Assembly: GCF_020251205.1 (NCBI RefSeq)
Contig: NZ_JAIWYX010000025.1
Coordinates: 1-42,759 of the forward strand
Direction: 5' to 3'
DNA from: Arthrobacter sp. M4
GTDB lineage: Bacteria; Actinomycetota; Actinomycetes; Actinomycetales; Micrococcaceae
DNA length: 42,759 bases
In this document: one piece after another, positions 14,674-24,016 of the stretch
Layout: the number at the start of each line of letters is the position of its first letter
Position numbering within the stretch: position 1 is the first letter of the stretch
Program-made: the position numbers and the translations under genes
The notes under the pieces: model-generated
Databases searched by the model: none
The model's input: the letters and a program-made list of their open reading frames with translations, nothing else
Told to the model about the DNA's origin: nothing

Positions 14674-15411
14674 ATGGCAAACATGATCAAACGGGCCTGG
14701 AACTCCAAGGGAGCAGGTGTCACGGCAGCGGTCGTCCTCGCGCTGGTGCTGCTCGTTGTCATCGTGGCTATCGTGCTGTCCTTCGTGGCCCCGGCAAAGC
14801 CGGGAGCCCAAGCACCACAGGAAAGCCCTGCCGTGCAGTCTCCCTCGGCAGAGCCCACCCAGGGAAACGGGAAGTGCAACGTTCCCGCGGGAGACACGTC
14901 ACTGCGGCCGAAGGTCCCCGCGGATCTTCGCTGGGAAGCCGCCCAAGGTCTCACCTGGCCGGTCTCTGCCAGTGTCGGACCCACGAAAACGCGAGATGGG
15001 TTCCCGGTCTGCTTCGCCCGGTCCCCCCTTGGGGCCGCCCTCTTTGGGGTAACCGTTATGAACGAACAGTACAAAGGCCACAGCCCAGTAGATCTCCTCA
15101 AGTTTTACGTGGCTGATTCTCCTGGGAAAGAGGTCGGTCTTAAGCAGGGTGGGAGCGGTGGCTCAGCCGCAGATACAGCTGCGGCCGGCATCACTCCGGC
15201 GGGATTCATCACTGACTCGTTCACCCCTGATGAAGCTCAGGTGACATTGGTTCTCGCTAGCCCTGGGACGGAATCCGGATACACGGGGATGCCCTTCACC
15301 TTTGTCTGGGTGGATGGCGATTGGCGGCTGAAAGTCCTTGACTCCGGAAAGCCCTTCGCAGGCACGGTTTCTGCGCCTGTGAAAGGGCAATTCGTGGAGT
15401 GGAGGAAGTAA
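14674..15411 (+). CDS. VirB8/TcpC-like single-pass protein of the conjugation machine
   Basis: 245 residues: a basic N-terminus, one membrane helix (about 17-38), a Pro/Glu-rich linker and an external alpha+beta domain ending in a typical NTF2-like strand pair (FTFVWVDGDWRLKVLD). This is the architecture of VirB8/TcpC-type scaffold proteins. The gene ends in a TAATG overlap with the VirB6-like gene. Assignment is by architecture and position. Confidence 0.7.
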   Translation: MANMIKRAWNSKGAGVTAAVVLALVLLVVIVAIVLSFVAPAKPGAQAPQESPAVQSPSAEPTQGNGKCNVPAGDTSLRPKVPADLRWEAAQGLTWPVSASVGPTKTRDGFPVCFARSPLGAALFGVTVMNEQYKGHSPVDLLKFYVADSPGKEVGLKQGGSGGSAADTAAAGITPAGFITDSFTPDEAQVTLVLASPGTESGYTGMPFTFVWVDGDWRLKVLDSGKPFAGTVSAPVKGQFVEWRK

Positions 15412-16739
15412 TGGCGGATTGCTCTGGACTGAACCCGGTTTTCAACGCCGTTGGGTGCACTGTGCAAAAGGTGACTGACGACGGTGCAAACAACCTTGGC
15501 CAGCAGATGATGGCTGGCTACGACAAGATCCTGAAGGATTTCGCCACGTCGTGGTTGGGCAAGGGCATCATGGTTGATTTGAACGGTCCATCTGCGGAGT
15601 GGTTCAAGACGTCAACGTCCACCATGGCGTTGTTCCTGGTGACCATGGGTTTGATGGTTGCCGGTATTCAGACGTTCAAGGACCGCAACGGCCGCCCGGC
15701 GCGGGAGGTTTTTGAAGCACTGGGCAAGGTCGTGTTCGTTACGGTCGCGGGTTCCTTGGCTATCCAGGTGTTCGTGGTCGGTTTCGATGCTTACGGAAAG
15801 TGGATTCTGGATGCCGCGGGCCTCGACACGGGCACATTCACGGTCGGAGCCGCGGCAGTCGCGTCGGCACCGGGACTGGCGATCATCATTGGTTTGTTCG
15901 GCATCCTGACCGTGTTGTGCCAGTGGGCTTTGATGTTCATTCGTGGAGCCATCCTCCCTCTCCTTTCCGCCTTCTGGCCGGTAGTAGCTGCCGGTGCCAT
16001 GTTGGAAGGCGGGAAGAAGGGCTTCGAAGGCATCACCCGGTGGATCATCGCATTCATCCTGTACAGCCCCGTCGCGGCAAGCATCTACGCTCTGGCGTGG
16101 CGCATGAAGAACGGTGACGAGGGTATCGGCGGCGTCATCAACGGCTGGATCCTTGTCGTCCTGGCTGTTTTGGCCCTTCCCGCTTTGCTGCGTCTGCTGG
16201 CCCCAGTCACATCCGCCATGGGCAAGATGGCTGGCGCGGTGATGGCTATGGGCATGACGGCCGCCGTCGTGGGCGCTGGCGTGGCAGTTGGTGCCGCGGT
16301 GGCCACGGGCGGCGCTTCCGCGGGAGCCTCCGGGGCGGGTGCTGGTGCAGGTGCCGGCGCTGGGACGACGGGCGGCGGCGCGGCGACGGGCGGCAGCTCA
16401 GCATCCGGTGGGGCCGCTACAGGCGGCGACGGGGCAACCGGCGGTACCGGGCAGTCCGGCAAAGACGGCAGCTCCGGAAGCATGGCTGGCGGTGCGGAAG
16501 GTAGTTCGTCCTCCACTGGTGGCTCGTCCTCCGGTGGTGGAGGTTCCACTGCCGGTGGATCCTCGGAGTCCTCAGCTGGGGGAAGCCAAAGCAGCGGCTC
16601 AACGGCCAGCGGGGCATCGGAAGCCCCGGCTGGTGGTGGAGGCCGGGAGGGGTCCGGTCTGGCTTTCCAGGCAGCTCAGGGGGCTCTTGAAAACAGTGGC
16701 GGGAATGAAGGCGCGGCAGAAGGGATGGTCTCGGAATGA
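15411..16739 (+). CDS. VirB6/TrbL-like multi-pass channel protein
   Basis: 442 residues; GGAGG precedes ATG 15411. Five to six membrane helices occupy about 60-300 (for example FLVTMGLMVAGIQTF, LAIIIGLFGILTVL and ILVVLAVLALPALLRLLAP). The last 130 residues are extreme Gly/Ser/Ala low complexity, interrupted only by short charged bits. VirB6/TrbL proteins form the inner-membrane channel. Repetitive tails of this type are common in actinobacterial homologues and are probably extracellular or flexible. Confidence 0.85.
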   Translation: MADCSGLNPVFNAVGCTVQKVTDDGANNLGQQMMAGYDKILKDFATSWLGKGIMVDLNGPSAEWFKTSTSTMALFLVTMGLMVAGIQTFKDRNGRPAREVFEALGKVVFVTVAGSLAIQVFVVGFDAYGKWILDAAGLDTGTFTVGAAAVASAPGLAIIIGLFGILTVLCQWALMFIRGAILPLLSAFWPVVAAGAMLEGGKKGFEGITRWIIAFILYSPVAASIYALAWRMKNGDEGIGGVINGWILVVLAVLALPALLRLLAPVTSAMGKMAGAVMAMGMTAAVVGAGVAVGAAVATGGASAGASGAGAGAGAGAGTTGGGAATGGSSASGGAATGGDGATGGTGQSGKDGSSGSMAGGAEGSSSSTGGSSSGGGGSTAGGSSESSAGGSQSSGSTASGASEAPAGGGGREGSGLAFQAAQGALENSGGNEGAAEGMVSE

Positions 16740-18241
16740 GCGAAAAGAGAGCACGGGTCAAGTTCGGGAACTGGCTTTCAACGGCTCCGGCCACGGTCGG
16801 GGGCTTGTCCCTGATCGGATGGCTCTGCGTTGTCATCTCGGTGATGATGATGGTGTTCAGCTTCGTGCTGGGCAACTTCGGCGGCGGCTTCCTGGCCCTG
16901 CTGCTGGGTCTGCTGTTCACGTTCATCTTCATTTGGCGGATCGGTGACATGGACGCCGGGCGCACGATTGCCGCGCGGGTCCTGGAGCGTATGAGCCACG
17001 CACGCCGGACGGCCATGGGCGAAGCCCAGTACCGCACCGGGATCTTCTCCGCCCTTCCCGCGGGCCAGCTGTCGGCGCTGCCGGGCGCATTGGCCAACAT
17101 TGAAGAGCTGGATGGGTTGGACGGCACCGGACAGCCCTACACGCTTCTGCATCACAAGAGCGTCAAGCAGATCGCGGCCACGCTCACTTGCGTCCCTGAC
17201 GGGATCGAGCTGCTGCCTCAAGACATGGTTGATTCCCAAGTGTCCACGTTCGGGTCCTGGATCTCTGAGTTGTCCACGGACACTGCTATCGCTGGTGCGT
17301 CAATCACCGTTGACAGCGCTTACAGCTCCAAGGAGCCCTTGGTAGCGAAGCTGCACAGTGAGGTCGCCCCGTGGGCGCCGGACGTGGCCAAGCAGGCATT
17401 CACGCAGGCCACGGATCTGCTTCCCAACCGTTACACGCACACTTCCGTGCACGGCACGGTGGTATGGAGTGTGAAGAACCTGGGCGAGAGCGTGGAAGAG
17501 GCAGAAGCCGAGATAGCGGCCAAGCTCCCGCACCACCGCACCAAGCTTTACGGTGCAGGGGCCGGGATCCCCGTTACCGCTACGTCTGAGGATCTTGCGA
17601 AGGTCGTCCAGGTTGCCTACAACCCGCACCGGGCCATCGAGCACGGCACCGACGAGCTGCTGGGCCACGAAAACCCAGTGCGCGTGGTTGACGCCGGCCC
17701 GGAATACTTCGATGACTTCCAGAGGCGCGTGGCCTTCCATGATGGAGTCGCCTCCATGACGGCCATGATGACGATCCCTCCGCGGATCCACATCACGGAG
17801 CGGACCTTCAAGGGCTTGTTCGCGCCGCAGGAGAAATTCCTGCGTAAGCGGGTAACGGTGTTCTACCGTCCGCTTTCCACCGGCGAGGCCATCAGGAAGG
17901 CTGAGCAGCTGCGTAAGGCTGCCAGCGTCTCGGCGACGGCTAAAGGCATGGCGTCCAGCTTCGATAAGCAGAAGATCAAGCTGGCGGAAAAGACCGAAAA
18001 CGACCTGGTGGAGGGTGCGTCAATGACGGCCTTTACGCTCATGGTCACGGTCACGTTCGAGCCGACAGACCGGGCTTACCGGGAGGCTACGCAAAAGCTG
18101 AAGAACCTTCTAGACGCCACCAATCTGGGGTACCGGTTCGTGGACGTGGGAGTGTCGGCCGCGTTCCATTCCACCCTGCCGCTGGGAATCCTGCCCTGGT
18201 CTTACCAGGGCGTCGTTGACGTTGTTTCGGAGGGACTGTGA
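16736..18241 (+). CDS. SCO6880-family protein (PrgI-like plus VirB4 N-terminal part)
   Basis: 501 residues; ATGA overlap at 16736. Two adjacent membrane helices (about 22-70) form a PrgI-like module, followed by a soluble region that corresponds to the N-terminal half of VirB4 and lacks a P-loop. The gene directly downstream carries the ATPase half, so VirB4 function is divided between two proteins. SCO6880-type proteins are typical of actinobacterial conjugative elements and support the host assignment. Confidence 0.85.
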   Translation: MSEKRARVKFGNWLSTAPATVGGLSLIGWLCVVISVMMMVFSFVLGNFGGGFLALLLGLLFTFIFIWRIGDMDAGRTIAARVLERMSHARRTAMGEAQYRTGIFSALPAGQLSALPGALANIEELDGLDGTGQPYTLLHHKSVKQIAATLTCVPDGIELLPQDMVDSQVSTFGSWISELSTDTAIAGASITVDSAYSSKEPLVAKLHSEVAPWAPDVAKQAFTQATDLLPNRYTHTSVHGTVVWSVKNLGESVEEAEAEIAAKLPHHRTKLYGAGAGIPVTATSEDLAKVVQVAYNPHRAIEHGTDELLGHENPVRVVDAGPEYFDDFQRRVAFHDGVASMTAMMTIPPRIHITERTFKGLFAPQEKFLRKRVTVFYRPLSTGEAIRKAEQLRKAASVSATAKGMASSFDKQKIKLAEKTENDLVEGASMTAFTLMVTVTFEPTDRAYREATQKLKNLLDATNLGYRFVDVGVSAAFHSTLPLGILPWSYQGVVDVVSEGL

Positions 18242-19782
18242 TGGCAGTAAAGGAAAAGGTCCGGGCACCCAACAGGCCCCGGACGCTGGCCAAGACCATG
18301 AAGGGTTTCGCCGGCAACTACGGCGGCCGCTGGTCCAAGGTTCCGAACCCGCCACAGTGGTACTCAACCAGTGTTCAGGCGTGCGGGATCTACCCGTTCG
18401 TGGCTGGCTCGGCCCGCCCCACCGATGGTGCACCGCTGGGCCGGGACATGCTTTCCGGCGCGGCCGTGTGCATGGACCACGAATCGCTGTACCGGGCATC
18501 AGTGATCACTTCCCCGTCGATGTTCCTGTACGGAATCAACGGCGTGGGCAAGTCCTCGACGGCACAGACGATCTTGCTGGGACAGGCGGCCCGCGGGATC
18601 ACTCCCGGTTTGTTCAATCCGATCAAGGTCAACGAACACACCGCCCTGACCGAAGCACTGGGCGGGAAGGTTGCCCGGTTCGGGCCCGGACAACCGGACC
18701 GTTTCAACCTGTTGTCCTCCGGGCCTCTGGGGGAGGCTGCCCGGAAGATCGGCGGCACCGTGGGCCGGGAACTGGAATTGCTGGCCCGGGACAAGTCGAT
18801 CCAGCTGGTGCAGCTGCTCACACGTACCTCCCGCGGCATTCCCTTGGAGGATATCGAGGACACCGTTTTGGAGCTTTTGGTGGACGATGCCCGGGAGCGG
18901 AACCGCCGCCCGTACACCGTCCATCTCCTCGAGGCATTCCAGGCACCTTCTGACCGGACGCTGGGCAAGCTCGGGCTGCCGGACCACGAGGCCTTCCACC
19001 GCCGTTTCGTGCGGCTGGGCGAAACGATCCGTTCCATGCTTTCCGGCGAGATGGGTAAGTTGCTCGGCGGTGAGGAGTCCGTGGAGTTCGACGTGGGAAA
19101 CCCGGGCGGTTTCTGCTTCGACACGGCCGCGATCCCTGAGTCCAACACCCGTCTGCTGAGCGCGGCCATGCTCGCGTCCTGGTCTGTGGGAATGGACATC
19201 ATTGATGCCCACTGGGAACTGGCCGAACACGAGCTGCGCCTGGTTGATGAAGCAGCGGAGAGCGGTGAACTGTACGAACCGGCCGTGCGCTGGCGCGGTT
19301 ACAGCACCTTCATGGATGAGTTCTGGTACCCCCTGCGGGCCTGTGAAGGGATCGTGGACAGGGTTGACCGGCTCGGCCGGACCAACCGGTCCATCGGCGT
19401 TGCCGAGATGAAAGCCACGCACTCCCCAAAGGACCAAATGAGCCTGCGGAACCCTGAGGACCGGGAAAAAGCCCGCGGCCTGACCGAACGGTGCGGACTG
19501 ATCGCCATGATGGCACTGACCGGAAAAGACCTGGAAACCCTGAGCGATATCCGGCCGATGACCACACAGGAAATCGAGCTGGTGAAGGGCTTCAACGCGG
19601 CTCCGTCCTGGCACAAGCCCAAGGTCCGGGTGCAGCGCGGCGGCAAGCCCACACCGCCCCCGGGCGCTGGGAAGGTCCTGTTCAAGGTAGAGGGCCGCGT
19701 CGGGATCCCGGTCCAGATGGTCCAGACGGACGTGCAGGCTGGCCTGCACGTGACCGATACCCGGTTCCGCAAGACAAGCTAA
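18241..19782 (+). CDS. VirB4-type ATPase half of the conjugation machine
   Basis: 513 residues; TGATG coupling sets ATG 18241. Walker A is in YGINGVGKSSTAQ (about residues 97-106). A Walker B-like FMDEFWYPLR lies around residue 358, like the LDEAW of VirB4. VLDGT-type arginine-finger context follows (DRLGRTNRSIG). The ATPase powers assembly of, and transport through, the channel. It has no membrane helix and must work with the SCO6880-family partner. Confidence 0.9.
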   Translation: MAVKEKVRAPNRPRTLAKTMKGFAGNYGGRWSKVPNPPQWYSTSVQACGIYPFVAGSARPTDGAPLGRDMLSGAAVCMDHESLYRASVITSPSMFLYGINGVGKSSTAQTILLGQAARGITPGLFNPIKVNEHTALTEALGGKVARFGPGQPDRFNLLSSGPLGEAARKIGGTVGRELELLARDKSIQLVQLLTRTSRGIPLEDIEDTVLELLVDDARERNRRPYTVHLLEAFQAPSDRTLGKLGLPDHEAFHRRFVRLGETIRSMLSGEMGKLLGGEESVEFDVGNPGGFCFDTAAIPESNTRLLSAAMLASWSVGMDIIDAHWELAEHELRLVDEAAESGELYEPAVRWRGYSTFMDEFWYPLRACEGIVDRVDRLGRTNRSIGVAEMKATHSPKDQMSLRNPEDREKARGLTERCGLIAMMALTGKDLETLSDIRPMTTQEIELVKGFNAAPSWHKPKVRVQRGGKPTPPPGAGKVLFKVEGRVGIPVQMVQTDVQAGLHVTDTRFRKTS

Positions 19783-19793
19783 GGAGACATTCG

Positions 19794-20198
19794 ATGGGTG
19801 CACCAACAAGGGCACGGTGGCAGCGACGCCGCGACCTTCCCGGATTCGTGGCCATGGCTGTGCTGGCCGGGATCCTGCTGTCCGCAGTGCTCGGCCTGTC
19901 CCTGGGCGCATGGCTGACCACGGGCAGGAGCATGACGCCGGTGGAGGTCATCCAGGCCTTCATGAACCACGAACTGGAGTTCACGGGCAGCTACTTCGCG
20001 GCCATGGGTGCCGTCGTGGTGGCCCTCGGAATCGTCGTCGTGGCATTCACAATCTGGTGGCGCAAGACAGCTATACGGGCGTCCTGGGTGGATGTGGCCG
20101 CACAGCACATGGCATCCCCGAAAGAAGCGGCTTCACTGTCGCGGAAAGCAGTTATGGCCAAGGCACGCGAGCTGGGAGTGAAGGGAGTGGGCAAGTGA
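19794..20198 (+). CDS. Two-helix membrane protein, probable VirD4 membrane domain as a separate subunit
   Basis: 134 residues; AAGGAGA lies seven bases before ATG 19794. Membrane helices cover about 18-42 and 64-88, with a basic N-terminus and a soluble C-terminal helix (SPKEAASLSRKAVMAKAREL). VirD4 coupling proteins normally start with exactly such a two-helix domain. Here the following ATPase lacks one and starts in GTGA overlap, so this gene probably supplies it in trans (inference). Confidence 0.75.
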   Translation: MGAPTRARWQRRRDLPGFVAMAVLAGILLSAVLGLSLGAWLTTGRSMTPVEVIQAFMNHELEFTGSYFAAMGAVVVALGIVVVAFTIWWRKTAIRASWVDVAAQHMASPKEAASLSRKAVMAKARELGVKGVGK

Positions 20199-21709
20199 AT
20201 CTGGCGTTGATATCGAAGCCGAAGAAAAAGGTGGTCCCGGTCGGGCCGATGTTCATTGGTCTGCCGCTGGGTCGGTCCGTCTACGGGGCCAAGGAACTGT
20301 GGGCTTCCTTGGAAGACGTAGGCGTGATCTTTGCCGGCCCCCGTACCGGCAAGAGCACGGCCTATGCAATCCCGTTCATCCTGGCCTCCCACGGCCCCTG
20401 CCTGATCACCTCAAATAAGAACGATCTGCACCACCACACCCGCGGCATCCGCGAGCTGATAGGCAAGGTGTTTGCGTTTGATCCTGAGGGGATCGCCACG
20501 ACCGGTGATCAGGGTTGGTGGTTGAATCCGCTGCGCGGCACCACGAGCCCGAAGAAGGCCAAGGCGTTGGCCGATGTGTTCGAGGCGGCCGAAGGTGCCG
20601 GTGCTGCCGACGCGGCGGCGTCCAAGGGCATCGATTTCTTCCCTGAGCGTGGCAAGACCTTGCTGCGGGCGTTGTTCCTGGCGGCGTCCGTCAGTGAGGG
20701 CTGGACCGAAGACCCGCACAGCTACACCGGCCCGGCGTACTTCCTGCGCGATGTGCAGAAGTGGTTGGCGGCACCGGAGGCCGAAAACCCGGTGCCGTTG
20801 CAGGTCCTGGATGCCACCGGCTACCGCGAGGTAGTGAACGAGCTCGTGGGAATCTACAGCTCCGCCCCTCAGGAACGGTCCGGTGTGTTCTCCACCGCCC
20901 AGCTGCTCGTCTCGTGCCTCACGGACGCTCAAATCATGGACTGGGTGAACCCCCGGCCCGGCGAGGAGGACGGTGTGGGCGGCCGCCTGCTCTTTGATCC
21001 CGTCAAGTTCATGGACGGCACCAACACCCTGTACAGCCTCAGCACGGACGGTTACGGCTCAGCCAAGGCTTTGGTGACCGCCCTGACTCAATCGGTGCTC
21101 GACGCCGCCACGGACAAGGCCAAGGCCGAGCCGGGCGGGCGTCTTTCTACGCCCATGGTCTGCGTGCTGGACGAAGCGGCCAACGTCTGCCCATGGCCGG
21201 ATCTGCCCAAGCTTTACAGCCACTTCGGATCCCGCGGCATCCTTGTCTGGACCATTCTGCAGTCCTACGCCCAGGGCGTCCGTGTCTGGGGACAGCATGG
21301 CATGGAGGCCCTGATGACCGCGGCGAACCACCGTATCTACGGCGGCGGCAACCTGCCCGGGCATCTGCTTGACCTGTTCTCCTCGGCCTGCGGTGACTAC
21401 CACTACACAACCCCGGGATCCCCTCCCAGCAAGGGCTCTCCTGCCGGACCGCGGCAGGAGCACAAGGACCGGATCTTCGACACGTCCGAGCTGACAGCAC
21501 TTCCCCGCGGCCGCGCGATTCTTCTGGCGTCCGGTAACCGGGCAATGCTGGTCCGCACCGTGCCCTGGATGGCAGGACCGCACAAGGAAGCCGTCAAGGC
21601 CTCCGTGGCCAAGTACGACCCCAAGGCCGAGCAAACACTCAGTGAGGAACTGGCCGCCTACCAAGCATCCTTGGCGGATCCGAACATGACAGCTGGCGCG
21701 GGCGTATGA
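20195..21709 (+). CDS. VirD4/TraG-type coupling ATPase
   Basis: 504 residues from GTG 20195. Walker A is GPRTGKSTAYAIPF, followed by SNKNDL; Walker B is VCVLDEAANV near residue 330, then the conserved TILQSYAQGVRVWG and a TraM-recognition-like end. Coupling proteins connect the relaxase-DNA complex to the channel. It has no transmembrane segment of its own. It overlaps the DUF4913 gene by ATGA. Confidence 0.92.
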   Translation: MNLALISKPKKKVVPVGPMFIGLPLGRSVYGAKELWASLEDVGVIFAGPRTGKSTAYAIPFILASHGPCLITSNKNDLHHHTRGIRELIGKVFAFDPEGIATTGDQGWWLNPLRGTTSPKKAKALADVFEAAEGAGAADAAASKGIDFFPERGKTLLRALFLAASVSEGWTEDPHSYTGPAYFLRDVQKWLAAPEAENPVPLQVLDATGYREVVNELVGIYSSAPQERSGVFSTAQLLVSCLTDAQIMDWVNPRPGEEDGVGGRLLFDPVKFMDGTNTLYSLSTDGYGSAKALVTALTQSVLDAATDKAKAEPGGRLSTPMVCVLDEAANVCPWPDLPKLYSHFGSRGILVWTILQSYAQGVRVWGQHGMEALMTAANHRIYGGGNLPGHLLDLFSSACGDYHYTTPGSPPSKGSPAGPRQEHKDRIFDTSELTALPRGRAILLASGNRAMLVRTVPWMAGPHKEAVKASVAKYDPKAEQTLSEELAAYQASLADPNMTAGAGV

Positions 21710-22647
21710 GGTTCGACCCTGAGAGCGGTGAGCTGATCCCGGAACCGGGCAGCGGTACCGAGCCGGACGATGACTACCAGCCGTTGCCTCCTGCTGAGCT
21801 GGAAGGCGGCACCGCCGACCGCCCGCCCGTTGAGGTTGACTTCAAGCTCTGGGCGAGGGACGCCGCCGACCTGACCGGTGAATTGCTGGGCCGCAAGGTC
21901 ACTACCGCCGGGTTTCTGCGCATGGTCCGGACCGGGGACGCGCCGCTGCCGATGGCGGGCACGGAACAGTGGTCCCAGGCCGAACTAGAAGACGCGTTGG
22001 CGGGGCAGGCACGGGCGAAGAGTTCCGGCGTGGACTTCGAACTGTTCGCCCGTGACGCTGCCGATCTTGCTGGCGAAGAGCTGGGCATCCGGCTCTCAGC
22101 TGGCGGGTTCCGGCAGCTGGTCATCAACGGCCAGGCACCCGCCCCGATTCCCGGGACTGATCGTTGGTCCCAGAAGTCCGTAATGGACTGGGTGGCCCGG
22201 GAAATCGCCACTGCTGAAGCGGCCGCCGAGGACGGCGAGCAGAAGGAGGACAGCGAGAAGGACGAAACCCCGGTCCATGCCGACGTGTTCGACTTTTACG
22301 AGCGGACGTTCCGGATCTACTACGAGCTGCACGACACCACGCCGAACGCTCTTCAACGCGAGCGGCCGGTTATGACGTGGTGCGAGAAGTGGTGGCTGCA
22401 CCGCAGTGTCGTCGGCCGGCTCACGGCCGCTTGGTACGCCTGGGAAGCAGCTCACGCGGAAGGGGGATCCGCCATATCAGGGTGGATCCTCGAACACGCG
22501 GACCGTCACTTTGACCGGATCATGGCCGACACCGGCCCTCTACGCATGTGCAAGAGCGAACACACAGACGCACTTGATGTTTACCCAGCCCAGCCCGTTC
22601 CTGAGTCACTACGGCTCGCGGACACCAATGAAGAAGGAGAAGCGTGA
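21706..22647 (+). CDS. DUF4913 protein with a tandem duplicated N-terminal module
   Basis: 313 residues. Two consecutive 59-residue modules share VDF-L-ARDAADL-GE-LG, a GF---V--G-AP-P--GT--WSQ block, and start at residues 44 and 109; they look like small helix-turn-helix-type units. The C-terminal part (about 195-285) fits DUF4913: FYERTFRIYYELHDTT, then WCEKWWLHRSVVGRLTAAW and a GWILEHADRHFDRIM block. DUF4913 proteins commonly sit after coupling-protein genes in actinobacterial elements. Function is unknown; DNA or relaxosome binding is a guess from the duplicated modules. Confidence 0.85.
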   Translation: MRFDPESGELIPEPGSGTEPDDDYQPLPPAELEGGTADRPPVEVDFKLWARDAADLTGELLGRKVTTAGFLRMVRTGDAPLPMAGTEQWSQAELEDALAGQARAKSSGVDFELFARDAADLAGEELGIRLSAGGFRQLVINGQAPAPIPGTDRWSQKSVMDWVAREIATAEAAAEDGEQKEDSEKDETPVHADVFDFYERTFRIYYELHDTTPNALQRERPVMTWCEKWWLHRSVVGRLTAAWYAWEAAHAEGGSAISGWILEHADRHFDRIMADTGPLRMCKSEHTDALDVYPAQPVPESLRLADTNEEGEA

Positions 22648-24014
22648 TGACCGACCAGAAAGAAACCGCTCCCGGGTGGCGCGAACTGTCCGTGGCCACG
22701 GACGGAACCGTCAGCATTGACCGCCAAGCCGTGGAGGATCCCGGCGCGGATCCCTTCACAGCCGCACTGGGCATCCTTGCCGCGGCCGCGAAAGAATCCG
22801 GCGAAGAAACCCTTGTGCACAGCACCGACGAGACCACCCGTACCAGCTCATGGTTCACCGTGGATGAAGAAGGCATGATGACAGTGGCCGGGGCACCCAC
22901 CCAAGACACCGGATCCCATGCCGCCGTTGTCCCGCCCACAAAGGATGAACCAGCCGCGCCCGTCGTTGAAACCATCGCCAGTGCGCCCCTCGCTCCTGCC
23001 CCTGCAACGACGGAGAAGCCGACGGCCGTCGCGCCGTCCGCGGCTCCAACGCCCCCGGAAACACCGTCCGGCCCTACCGCCCCTGGCTCGCGGCGTGAGG
23101 CCCGGCGCTCGTTCCTGACACAGGAACAGATTGAGGAACCGGCCAAGCAGGGCTGGCGTGGGTTCCTGACCAGCATGGGAATCCGGATGACGCCCGGCGC
23201 AGCGGAGCGGGCCGAACGCACCGACATTCAGCTGGTCTCCCAGCACTGGCCAGGCCCTCGGACCATCGCCGTTGTCAACGGCCGCGGCGGCGTCGGCAAG
23301 TCCATGACCACCATTGGACTCTCAGCGACGTTCGCCCGCTACGGCGGTTCCGGGGTCCTGGCAGAAGACAACAACCAGACCCGCGGCACCTTGGGTTGGC
23401 GTACCGAGAAGGGGCCGCACGATGCGTCCCTGCTTGATCTGCTGCCCCAGATCGACCGGTTGTTGGCGCCCAGCGCACAGGCCGCGGACCTCGCCCACTA
23501 CGTGCACCACCAGACCCGGGACAAGTACGACGTCCTGCGGTCCCGGCCCGAACTGCTGGCCTCAGACCAGCGCTTCGACGCCGATACGGTGGACGCTGTG
23601 CACGCCGTGGCCACGAAGTACTACCGGCTGATTCTGATCGACAGCGGCAACGATGAATCAGACGCCATGTGGCTGCGGATGATCCACCATGCCGATCAAA
23701 TCGTCGTTCCCACGACAACGCGGCGCGACTCGGCCGAGTCGGCCGCGCTGCTGCTCGATGCCCTGCACGAGCGCGGCGGCGACTACGCCAAGCTCGCAGA
23801 GAACGCGGTAGTGGTCGTCTCCCAGGAAAACCCTGCGGTGAAACCATCCGTCGTGGCCGAAATCGCGGAAGGCTTCAAAGACCTCGCCCGTGAAGTCGTC
23901 ACTGTGCCCTTCGATCCCGCCATGAAAGACGGACTCCTGACTTACGGTTCCCTCCGGCCCATCACACAACGTGCATGGCTCGCCGCTGGGGCGGCCGTTG
24001 CCAAGGGACTCTGA
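22647..24014 (+). CDS. MinD/ParA-like ATPase of the conjugation operon
   Basis: 455 residues; TGATG coupling gives ATG 22647. A long acidic, Pro/Ala-rich N-terminus (about 1-200) precedes a deviant Walker A domain, VVNGRGGVGKSMTT (G-K-S around 217-219), and a LIDSGND Walker B-like strand (about 330). The signature lysine of ParA (KGG) is an Arg here (RGG). Such proteins often close actinobacterial transfer operons and may localise the machine or regulate uptake. It is distinct from the plasmid parA at 36361-37140. Confidence 0.85.
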   Translation: MTDQKETAPGWRELSVATDGTVSIDRQAVEDPGADPFTAALGILAAAAKESGEETLVHSTDETTRTSSWFTVDEEGMMTVAGAPTQDTGSHAAVVPPTKDEPAAPVVETIASAPLAPAPATTEKPTAVAPSAAPTPPETPSGPTAPGSRREARRSFLTQEQIEEPAKQGWRGFLTSMGIRMTPGAAERAERTDIQLVSQHWPGPRTIAVVNGRGGVGKSMTTIGLSATFARYGGSGVLAEDNNQTRGTLGWRTEKGPHDASLLDLLPQIDRLLAPSAQAADLAHYVHHQTRDKYDVLRSRPELLASDQRFDADTVDAVHAVATKYYRLILIDSGNDESDAMWLRMIHHADQIVVPTTTRRDSAESAALLLDALHERGGDYAKLAENAVVVVSQENPAVKPSVVAEIAEGFKDLAREVVTVPFDPAMKDGLLTYGSLRPITQRAWLAAGAAVAKGL

Positions 24015-24016
24015 GG

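Noticed and set aside
16300..16690. Glycine/serine/alanine-rich stretch as a DNA repeat array
   Set aside because: It is the low-complexity tail of the VirB6-like protein, in frame throughout.
18499..19911. 470-codon minus-strand frame opposite the VirB4-type ATPase
   Set aside because: Composition is that of an antisense frame, without a ribosome site or domain.
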